From assembly GCA_041399065.1 (NCBI GenBank), contig JAWKTN010000012.1, positions 124,001 to 188,000 of the forward strand: 64,000 nucleotides of DNA. The letters run 5' to 3'. Both the position numbers and the translations under genes were made by a program. Numbering within the stretch: position 1 is the stretch's first letter; each line of letters begins with the position of its first letter. Origin of the DNA: JAGQPD01 sp020426865. Its GTDB lineage: Bacteria > Planctomycetota > Planctomycetia > Pirellulales > Pirellulaceae. The notes under the pieces are model-generated. The model ran no database searches. It saw only the letters and a list, made by a program, of their open reading frames with translations, and was not told the origin of the DNA. Positions 1 to 6,689 of the stretch are shown piece by piece.

Positions 1-284
1 TCCAGGATGTGGCACCAGCCTCACCAGTTGCCGCCGATCTCCAGGATAATCCGTTTGCCGCTGGCCGAGGCCAGCGAAACGGTGTCGGCCAGGTCCTCTG
101 CGGCATTGGCTTGTGGGTCATACTTGTCGACAGAATAGAGTTCCGCCGATTCGTTTGCCTGCCGGGCCGATGACGATGCTCCATCCATCTTCCCAGAATC
201 GGCATGATGCGTTGTGCACCCCCAGTGCAACGGCAGCACCAGCAACAACAAGCTGCTAAGATGCAGAATCCATCGGAACTTCAT
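1..284 (-). CDS. Thioredoxin-fold lipoprotein, 3' end outside the window, in-frame TGA at the first active-site Cys position
   Basis: The ATG at 284 opens a lipoprotein signal (MKFRWILHL, hydrophobic stretch, lipobox LHWGC). A linker and a thioredoxin-like core follow, ending GKRIILEIGGNW. The next codon is TGA (21-23), yet the same frame continues to the window edge as GWCHIL. With the TGA read as one residue this gives NW-x-GWCH, where families of this type have a CxxC redox centre. The first Cys position is therefore a stop codon, as expected for a selenocysteine (UxxC) protein. A nonsense mutation is the alternative, and the degraded neighbour at 386 makes that credible. Probable role: periplasmic or outer-surface thiol/disulfide chemistry. 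Only 20 nt after the TGA are visible, so a SECIS element cannot be judged. Confidence 0.6.
21..23 (-). other. Candidate selenocysteine (UGA) codon
   Basis: This TGA, read on the minus strand, interrupts the thioredoxin-type motif NW-[TGA]-GWCH. The frame downstream stays open to the window edge and encodes the resolving Cys followed by His. Recoding is inferred from motif position alone. Confidence 0.45.
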
Positions 285-385
285 GGCGGACCCCAAATTC
301 GTACGAGAGTGTGCCGACACGTAATGGTGACAAGAGCAGCTTAGCGTAAGTCGACGAGATTAGCAAAACCAGATTGGCAAAACCA

Positions 386-752
386 ATGAATCGGATGAAA
401 CGGAATTGGTGGGAGTTTTCGGTATTTGGCGTATTTCTTGCGGCGGTCGTAGCCATGTCGCGTTACGGTACCGCAGCCGAGACACTCGCACCCGATCTTC
501 GGTACATCGAAAATGAACACGTCCGTTTGGGGGTTGATCTCCAGTCTGGTGGTGCCATTGACGTGCTACCGCTACGAAGGGAATGGAAAGACCGGCCCGG
601 CAGCCAGTGCCTGTTCCTATGTCGCGCCGATCGAGCCAATGGCGATCCGCCCCGGGCTACGGCTGGATTACGACGTTAAGATCACGATCGGTACGCTTGC
701 TGAAATCCGGGATCGATTCCAGAGGTATCACAACGGAACGGGAGCGCCCTAA
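386..752 (+). pseudogene. Internally deleted and frameshifted secreted-protein gene
   Basis: From the ATG at 386 there is a signal-peptide-like start and the segment DLRYIENEHVRLGVDLQSGG, resembling the N-terminus of a secreted planctomycete protein. After about codon 57 (near 556-570) this frame loses sense and stops at 679. In another frame a C-terminal-looking segment begins at once (CYRYEGNGK, YVAPIEP, PGLRLDYDVKITIGTLAEIR) and ends at 752. The best explanation is a gene of several hundred codons that lost its middle, joining head and tail out of frame. The family is not named here. The deletion junction is inferred from where the two coherent segments meet. Confidence 0.65.
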
Positions 753-858
753 CAAACCTTGCGTCGGGCCGTAGGTACCCGTATCATCAAAGTTTGACCG
801 CTTTTTGCGGATTTGTGACGATTTCCAACAACCAGAGACTGTTCAGAGATTAACGGAT

Positions 859-1581
859 ATGGGTCGGAGTTTTGAAAACCGCAAGGCGTCTATCTTCAAG
901 ACGGCAGGCCAGAAATCGAAGCTGTACGCAAAGTATGGCAAGCACATTTACGTAACCGCCAAAAATGGCGGTGCTACCCCCGAGGGTAACCCGGCGCTTC
1001 GAGTGGTGATTGAGCGGGCCAAACGCGAACAGGTTCCCAGCCACGTGATTGAAAAGGCGATTGAAAAGGCCAGCGGTGCGGGGGGCGAAGATTTCGTCGA
1101 CGCTCGCTACGAAGGATTTGGACCCGGTGGTTGCTCCGTGATCGTCGACTGCCTGACCGACAACAACAATCGCACGATCACCGATGTGCGGAATTGTTTC
1201 ACCAAAACGAATTCCAAACTCGGTGGACCCGGCTCTGTAGCTCACCTGTTCGACCATCTGGGCGTGTTGTCGTTCAAAGGCGACAACGAAGACGAGGTGC
1301 TCGAGGCGATGCTGACCGCAGACGTCGAAGTGGATGACGTCGAATCCAAGGAAGGGAGCATCACACTGTTTGTTCCCGCCGGCGAATTTTACAAAGCAAA
1401 GAATGCCTTGCTGGAAGCCTATCCCGATGTTGAGCTCGATGTGCAGGAAATCACGTTCCTTCCCCAGGCATATACCGAGATCGGGGCAGACGACGTGCCG
1501 GTATTCGAAAAGTTCATGAACATGCTCAACGATTGCGACGACGTGCAGGAAGTGTATCACAACGCGAAATTGCCTGAATAG
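859..1581 (+). CDS. yebC: YebC/PmpR-family protein (transcription/translation factor)
   Basis: The start is taken at ATG 859 (MGRSFENRKASIF), because the frame upstream of it adds 18 residues foreign to the family. The 240-aa product matches the YebC/TACO1 family in length and motifs: KLYAKYGKHIYVTAK, the NPALRVVIERAKREQVP segment, RYEGFGPGG, the NNNRT loop and the C-terminal DDVQEVYHN. The N-terminus (MGR... rather than MAGHSKW) puts it with the YeeN-like branch. Members have been described as DNA-binding regulators and, more recently, as factors relieving ribosome stalling. The gene is 34 bp upstream of the aldo/keto reductase on the same strand. Confidence 0.9.
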   Translation: MGRSFENRKASIFKTAGQKSKLYAKYGKHIYVTAKNGGATPEGNPALRVVIERAKREQVPSHVIEKAIEKASGAGGEDFVDARYEGFGPGGCSVIVDCLTDNNNRTITDVRNCFTKTNSKLGGPGSVAHLFDHLGVLSFKGDNEDEVLEAMLTADVEVDDVESKEGSITLFVPAGEFYKAKNALLEAYPDVELDVQEITFLPQAYTEIGADDVPVFEKFMNMLNDCDDVQEVYHNAKLPE

Positions 1582-1615
1582 TCGCCGCGGCCGGGAAGGG
1601 CAAGAAGGGATTGTC

Positions 1616-2599
1616 ATGTCGATACCGTCGTTGCTTGTGCGAGGCGGAGACGAGCTTCCGGTCGTGGGTTTGGGCATGTGGAAGGTCCCGCAAGATGCGT
1701 GCGAGCGGTTGGTCGTCGAAGCGGTTGCGACGGGATACCGGCACTTTGATTGCGCCTGTGATTATGGCAACGAACGACAAGTAGGTAACGGGCTTAACAA
1801 GGCGGTACGCAATGGACTTTGTCGCCGTGATGAGCTGTGGGTTACATCCAAGTTGTGGAATACGTACCATCGTCCCGAGCATGTCACGCTGGCATGCAAA
1901 AAATCGCTCAGTGACCTGCAATTGGACGAATTGGATCTTTATCTGATTCACTTCCCGATTGCGCAGCGCTTCGTGCCGGTCGACGTTCGCTATCCGCCCG
2001 GCTGGTTTTTCGATCCGGATGCACCGGCGCCTCGGATGGAGTTGGACCGCGTGCCGATCATCGAGACGTGGCAGGCAATGCAGGATCTGAAGGCGAAGGG
2101 GCTCGTCAGGAACATTGGCGTCAGCAATTTCGGAGTCGCTTTACTGCGCGATTTGAAAAATAGTAGCGATGATCCGCCTGTCGTATTGCAAGTCGAATCG
2201 CATCCGTACCTGTCGCAAGAAAAATTGCTGCGGTACTGCCGCGAGCAGGGGATCATTTACACCGCGTTTTCGCCCTTAGGGGCACTTTCTTATCACGCGT
2301 TGGGGATGGCGGATCCCACGGATTCGCTGCTTGGCCGTCCCGAAATACAAGAGCTTGCGGTCGCGCATGGCAGGACACCCGCTCAGGTCTTGTTGCGATG
2401 GGCGGTTCAACGTGGAACGGCGGTGATTCCGAAAACGACAAACTACCAACGGCTACGCGAGAACATTAGTGTCTTCGATTTTGCCCTCTCGGACGGGGAT
2501 ATGGCGAGAATTAGTCGGCTAAACAGAAACCATCGCTATAACGACCCAGGTACTTTCTGCGAGGCGGCGTTCAACACGTTTTGCCCAATCTACGAGTAA
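1616..2599 (+). CDS. Aldo/keto reductase, xylose-reductase-like
   Basis: This 327-aa NADPH-type (alpha/beta)8 oxidoreductase has the full catalytic tetrad of the superfamily: Asp45 and Tyr50 (HFDCACDYGNE), Lys79 (TSKLWN) and His112 (YLIHFPIA). The long loop after His112 (FVPVDVRYPPGWFF) and the C-terminal FNTF-PIY are typical of eukaryotic-style xylose/aldose reductases (AKR2 group). The cofactor region contains AVIPKTT. It probably reduces an aldose or another aldehyde. The true substrate cannot be read from sequence. It follows yebC closely and may share its transcript. Confidence 0.88.
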   Translation: MSIPSLLVRGGDELPVVGLGMWKVPQDACERLVVEAVATGYRHFDCACDYGNERQVGNGLNKAVRNGLCRRDELWVTSKLWNTYHRPEHVTLACKKSLSDLQLDELDLYLIHFPIAQRFVPVDVRYPPGWFFDPDAPAPRMELDRVPIIETWQAMQDLKAKGLVRNIGVSNFGVALLRDLKNSSDDPPVVLQVESHPYLSQEKLLRYCREQGIIYTAFSPLGALSYHALGMADPTDSLLGRPEIQELAVAHGRTPAQVLLRWAVQRGTAVIPKTTNYQRLRENISVFDFALSDGDMARISRLNRNHRYNDPGTFCEAAFNTFCPIYE

Positions 2600-2818
2600 T
2601 CGCAGATACCATATGCCGTTGTTTCTGAATTTTTCGTAAGCCATGCACGGACGGTTTCCAGGTAGGGCGGGGCTTCTTGAGGTGGAGGCTCCTTCTTGGT
2701 ATCGTGTGGGGTACCTCGGAGTGGAACGGCAGGGGACGGTGCATGTGGATGGTTCGACGAGGCAAAAGAGTAGGTCGCTGTTACGAAAATCCTGTACATG
2801 AAACTAGGAGCATTGACG

Positions 2819-3955
2819 ATGAGACATACAGTGATGTTGCGTTCTCTGTTGTTTGCCAGTTGTATTGCGGCGGTCGTTGGGGTTACATACGAGGTTCGGG
2901 CTGGCAATGAATATGCCTCGGCCGTGATGGCGTTGAATCCAACGCACTATTGGAGGTTGAACGAAACAACTGAAGGGATGGCGATCGACGAGAAGGGGAC
3001 GCTAAACGGAACGCATCAGGGAGTGTTCGCTCCAGGGTTTGCCGGTGAGGTAGGCGTACCTGGACCGGATGTCCCTGGGCTCGAGATCGATAATGTGGCG
3101 TTCGGCGCATTCAATGCGGCCTCGATCGGCTTAGGTCCCGGTTCGGCATTGGCGGCGCCTGTCATGACCATCTCCGGTTGGTTTCAGGAGGCTGGCAGCG
3201 AAGGTGGTGACCGATTCTGGACGAACAATCAAAACGATCCGAACACCAGTTTCCAAGTGTTTTTTGGTGGCGGATTCGGCGACACGGCCGCGAGCATTGG
3301 TATTGGGTTGGATCCGGCTACGAACGGATTTCCGACCGACGGAAGTCTGCCATCTGGTTCAGGCGTTGGCAATTTTCATATTCCCGATTCGACGGTGCCC
3401 ACAAAAGACAATGTTTGGCATCACATCGTCGCCTCGCGTAATGGCAACAATATCGAGAACGTCATCGTCGTGATCGATGGCGTCAACTATGGTCCGGATA
3501 CCTGGCGGGATTCGACGGATACTTGGGGAACGACCGGTTCCGATGCCCAGATTGCCACTCGTACTCCGCCCGATGGTGGCGACGCTCAACACGCAATCAA
3601 CGGTTCGGTCGATGAGATTGCTGTGTGGATTGGTCGGCAACTGACTGTGCAAGAGGCAATCGGACTGTACCAGGCCGCTGTCAATCCAGGCATCGGACCC
3701 GGTTTGCTTGGCGACTACAACGGTAACGGTTCGGTGGACGCGGCGGACTACACGGTCTGGAAAGATACCTTCGGGTCGACGACCGATTTGACGGCCGACG
3801 GCAACGACAATGGAACGGTTGATGCAGCGGATTACACGATCTGGAAGGACAACTTTGGTAACGCCGCGGGCGTTGCAAGTGTGCCCGAACCGGCCAGTAT
3901 CACGCTGCTTCTCTTTAGCTTGATCGTCGGCTGCAGCGGCCTTCGCCGCCGCTAG
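2819..3955 (+). CDS. LamG-like exported protein with dockerin-type repeats and PEP-CTERM sorting tail
   Basis: AGGAG at 2806-2810 places the start at ATG 2819 rather than 2798. The 378-aa product has a signal peptide (to about residue 29), a concanavalin/LamG-like region (30-290; ALNPTHYWRLNE, MTISGWFQ, NVWHHIVASRNG, GSVDEIAVW), then two Ca-binding dockerin-like loops near 294-350 (GDYNGNGSVDAADYTVWKD and a GNDNGTVDAADYTIWKD copy). The C-terminal 24 residues are a PEP-CTERM signal: VPEPAS, hydrophobic helix, final RRR. This architecture indicates export and sorting to the cell surface or matrix. A terminator hairpin follows at 3990. Confidence 0.88.
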   Translation: MRHTVMLRSLLFASCIAAVVGVTYEVRAGNEYASAVMALNPTHYWRLNETTEGMAIDEKGTLNGTHQGVFAPGFAGEVGVPGPDVPGLEIDNVAFGAFNAASIGLGPGSALAAPVMTISGWFQEAGSEGGDRFWTNNQNDPNTSFQVFFGGGFGDTAASIGIGLDPATNGFPTDGSLPSGSGVGNFHIPDSTVPTKDNVWHHIVASRNGNNIENVIVVIDGVNYGPDTWRDSTDTWGTTGSDAQIATRTPPDGGDAQHAINGSVDEIAVWIGRQLTVQEAIGLYQAAVNPGIGPGLLGDYNGNGSVDAADYTVWKDTFGSTTDLTADGNDNGTVDAADYTIWKDNFGNAAGVASVPEPASITLLLFSLIVGCSGLRRR

Positions 3956-3989
3956 TCGATCGGACGTGCTGCGGCATACGCTAAAAGTT

Positions 3990-4029
3990 GGCGTCGTTGG
4001 ACATTTCGGACGACGCCCGCTTTGTTTTG
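3990..4029 (+). terminator. Intrinsic terminator after the PEP-CTERM gene
   Basis: GGCGTCGT (3990-3997) pairs perfectly with ACGACGCC (4010-4017) across a 12-nt loop and is followed by the T-rich CGCTTTGTTTT. It lies 35 bp past the stop at 3955. Confidence 0.6.
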
Positions 4030-4155
4030 TGCGATTACTTACGGCGACACGCTGCGTTGTGCAACGTCCGCTTGTGGTGCATCTTGGCCAGGACAGCCTC
4101 ACTGATCTCCGAAGAAATCAAGTCAACGACGTCCTCGACGCCGCCTTCGACTACT

Positions 4156-4623
4156 TCATGATTCTGACGGCTGCACCGTAATGATCGTTTTCACCGAGTT
4201 GGCAATGAAACAGAGCTCGTGCGATTGGTGATGAAGATGCGTCAGCAGGTCATTGGTGGCGGGCGTTTCGGCAGCGAATACCACTTTCGGCCGAAGAGTG
4301 ACTCGAGTCACGGCGAGTTGACCGTCGGCGTTCTTTTCCATCACCCCGATCGCCTCGTCACGATAGGAATCGACAATCAGTTTTCGCTTGGCTGCCAGCG
4401 ATAGAAACCATAGCATGTGACAGCTCGAAATCGCTGCAACAAATGCCTCTTCGGGATCTACCGCACGCTCGACCGACATCGGCAGGGGGACGACATGAGG
4501 CGATGACGATGCCGGTACCGTGACCTGTCCGTCGAATTCCCACGTATGACCGCGGCTATACTTGTTGTCGAGAAATGCCTGGTCGTCGCGATGCCAGGTA
4601 ATGGTGGCTGCGTATTGGGACAT
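4156..4623 (-). CDS. OsmC/Ohr-family peroxiredoxin-like protein
   Basis: This 155-aa protein has the two conserved cysteines of the OsmC/Ohr family, one in AISSCHMLWFL (about residue 69) and one in HELCFIANSV (about 135). It starts with the W..DD.....YSR pattern common in OsmC proteins of this subgroup. These enzymes reduce organic hydroperoxides in the cytoplasm with a reactive Cys pair. It stands alone on the minus strand, with about 130 bp to the divergent gene at 4755. Confidence 0.85.
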   Translation of the reverse strand: MSQYAATITWHRDDQAFLDNKYSRGHTWEFDGQVTVPASSSPHVVPLPMSVERAVDPEEAFVAAISSCHMLWFLSLAAKRKLIVDSYRDEAIGVMEKNADGQLAVTRVTLRPKVVFAAETPATNDLLTHLHHQSHELCFIANSVKTIITVQPSES

Positions 4624-4754
4624 TTTTCCTATGTTGATCGGGCGTTAAACTGCGGTCATACTGGCCCTGTTACCGGTTAATCTTACCGTCGGTTGGCGGT
4701 TGATGATCACCGTGTCAGTGGGCCCGAAGAGATTATCGCGAGCACAGTGGAACC

Positions 4755-5585
4755 ATGTCAATCGACCTGAAGGCGGAATACGACAAGCTCAAGGCCCAAG
4801 GCGAGGTGCTGGCAGGCGATCTGTTGGAGATTCCCCGCCGCGTGGCAATCCTCACGCATTTGTATTTTGACTCCGGATGCAATCATGCTTTTTCCTTGAT
4901 CGCGGCACACGGGGCGCTTTGGGGGTTGGCCTATTTCGAATCGGGTGGTTCGCTGGGACGTTTCGTTGCGAAGCGTTATTTCTACAACCGCCAAGAAAAA
5001 GCCTACCGGCTGGGAATCTTGCGTGAATTTGCCGAAGGTTTTCGCCGCGTGAATCGGCAAGTTTGCATCGATACCTATGCCAACTATCATTTCGTCAAAC
5101 GGTTTGGTAAAGAACCTCACGCCGACGCGATCATTCCCAGCAACCTGCTCGATGCACTCGATCGCGTCCACCACGCTCGGACGTCGGGAAAGCCGATCTC
5201 CGGCAGTGAAAAGAAACAGGTCTTCGAAAACTCGTTTCGTTGCGAACAAGAGGTTACGGTTGCTCCGGGCGTGCAACAGGCAATTGCGGAGTTCGACTGC
5301 CCCATCATGCGGTGGCTGTGCCTTCACCCGGTCGTGCGATTCACGTACTTTCCTCGTTTTCGTTACTTTCTTTTTCATGACTTTGGACGCACCGAAGAAC
5401 GTATCGAAAAGGGCCTGAGGGCCTTCGATTTCGCGGAGAGGGCAGGGTGGGACACCGTCTTTGACAGTCTCGACTATTATGGCCAGATGCCGCGATCGTA
5501 TTTCAACGATCCCACGGGCCATTTCGAATCGCTTCGAGCCAACGCGATTCGACAAGGACAAATCGCTGTGTCGATGGATCTGTAG
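4755..5585 (+). CDS. Conserved protein of unknown function
   Basis: The ATG at 4755 opens a 276-aa soluble protein with no signal peptide or membrane helix. I do not recognise a domain. It is rich in aromatic residues and histidine (HFVKRFGKEPHAD, CLHPVVRFTYFPRFRYF, HDFGRTEERIEKG), with a predominantly helical look. Codon use matches the neighbours and the opposite-strand frame is only a shadow. It probably has its own promoter in the 130-bp gap shared with the OsmC gene. No function is proposed. Confidence 0.75.
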   Translation: MSIDLKAEYDKLKAQGEVLAGDLLEIPRRVAILTHLYFDSGCNHAFSLIAAHGALWGLAYFESGGSLGRFVAKRYFYNRQEKAYRLGILREFAEGFRRVNRQVCIDTYANYHFVKRFGKEPHADAIIPSNLLDALDRVHHARTSGKPISGSEKKQVFENSFRCEQEVTVAPGVQQAIAEFDCPIMRWLCLHPVVRFTYFPRFRYFLFHDFGRTEERIEKGLRAFDFAERAGWDTVFDSLDYYGQMPRSYFNDPTGHFESLRANAIRQGQIAVSMDL

Positions 5586-5670
5586 ATAGTCCTTCTCGAT
5601 CCATGAGCGACCGCTCGTTACAATATCGTGCGACGGCCACGTCGGTACTTATCTACGGAGGTAGCTTCAA

Positions 5671-6315
5671 ATGTCTCAATCTCGCGGAGCGGAAAGCTAC
5701 GGACAGACGATTGTCTTAGCAACGGTCGCCGTCATGTTGATGATGACGGCCGGTGCGGCATATTTTCTTTGGCAACGGCATCTGTGGTCACGGAAGTTGG
5801 TGCAATTGGAGAGCAGCCGAGCGGCGATGGTCGCGGAGCAGCTGAAGATCCAGGCCGAGGCACAGAACGCGGGTAATGACGGGAACTTGCAGCTTGCGCC
5901 GGAAGAACTTGGCGACGACAGCCGTGAGGGCGCAGCAGTAATATCGGCCATTGCGGATGTCTTGCGTGCACAACAGGATGCGTGGAACGCGGGGGATATC
6001 GACCAATTCATGGAGTATTATTGGAAATCAGATGAATTGACCTTTAGTTCCGGTGGCAAGACGACTCGTTCGTGGCAATTGACACTCGAGCGATATCGGC
6101 AGCGCTATCCGTCCGCACGCGAGATGGGGAAGCTGACATTTGGAGAGCTAGAAATAACGCCGTTGGGAACGGAAGCCGCGATGGTACTTGGACAGTGGCG
6201 ATTGACCGAACGCGACGACGAACCGCATGGCAACTTTACCCTCAATTTTCGTCTGATCGACGGCCGTTGGCTCATCGTACACGACCACACGTCGAAAAGT
6301 GAAGAGCCTGACTAA
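5671..6315 (+). CDS. Membrane-anchored NTF2-like (DUF4440/SnoaL type) protein
   Basis: CGGAGG at 5656-5661 sets the ATG at 5671. The 214-aa product has one N-terminal membrane helix (about 12-34, IVLATVAVMLMMTAGAAYF), a short alpha-helical stalk, and a C-terminal cone-shaped NTF2-like domain from about residue 90 (DVLRAQQDAWNAGDIDQFMEYYW, LTFSSGGKTTRSW, MGKLTFGELEI, GRWLIVHDHTS). Such domains bind small ligands or act as accessory or calcium-signalling folds. The ligand is unknown. The domain probably faces the periplasm. Confidence 0.78.
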   Translation: MSQSRGAESYGQTIVLATVAVMLMMTAGAAYFLWQRHLWSRKLVQLESSRAAMVAEQLKIQAEAQNAGNDGNLQLAPEELGDDSREGAAVISAIADVLRAQQDAWNAGDIDQFMEYYWKSDELTFSSGGKTTRSWQLTLERYRQRYPSAREMGKLTFGELEITPLGTEAAMVLGQWRLTERDDEPHGNFTLNFRLIDGRWLIVHDHTSKSEEPD

Positions 6316-6430
6316 GATGGGGGCGTTTCGCAGGCTGAGTCGCCCAGTGTGGATTGACGCACGTCACCGCCACTGATACGATCCTGGGATCGTCTTCACC
6401 CGTCCCACAAGACCAAGTAGGAGCATTCCC

Positions 6431-6619
6431 GTGGCAGGTAGCGAACGCCAGCGTGAAATTCGTCGTCGACGGCATCGTAAGAAGAAAATGAAGGTCGTCC
6501 TACGGAAGGTCTCCAAGGCGAGCGTGTCTGAAAAACAACACATCGCGACCAAGCTTCGGGAATTGACCCCAGGCGCCCCGGCCATTATCGAGCGATTGGC
6601 ACTCGAAGAACGAGCCTAG
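6431..6619 (+). CDS. Small very basic protein, planctomycete type (possibly DUF6800)
   Basis: The GTG start at 6431 gives 62 aa with a strongly basic N-terminal half (RQREIRRRRHRKKKMKVVLRK) and a more neutral helical C-terminal half (HIATKLRELTPGAPAIIERL). It resembles the short planctomycete proteins grouped as DUF6800, but I cannot confirm membership. RNA or ribosome binding is conceivable from charge alone. It is convergent with clpB, 70 bp away. Confidence 0.55.
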   Translation: MAGSERQREIRRRRHRKKKMKVVLRKVSKASVSEKQHIATKLRELTPGAPAIIERLALEERA

Positions 6620-6689
6620 GCCTCTCGGCCGAGGTTCACAGCGTCCGCTCGGCAGCGTTCTTCCAACGGCCCGGATGTTCTCCTGGCAG

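Noticed and set aside
850..1677. 275-aa minus-strand open frame opposite yebC
   Set aside because: Shadow of yebC; no recognised motif.
2590..2907. Minus-strand open frame between the reductase and the PEP-CTERM gene
   Set aside because: The last 35 residues look mildly protein-like, but there is no ribosome site and it overlaps the 5' end of a well-supported gene.
3359..4102. 247-aa minus-strand open frame under the PEP-CTERM gene
   Set aside because: It lies antisense to a well-supported exported protein and is Arg-rich and without motifs.
4035..4195. Minus-strand open frame downstream of the OsmC gene ending in a basic tail (AKMHHKRTLHNAACRRK)
   Set aside because: GC-rich third positions are suggestive, but no ATG or GTG start and no ribosome site exist; the only starts are a TTG near 4121 and an ATG close to the end.
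4758..5561. 267-aa minus-strand open frame opposite the gene at 4755
   Set aside because: The plus frame has the better start context and composition; no minus-strand motif.
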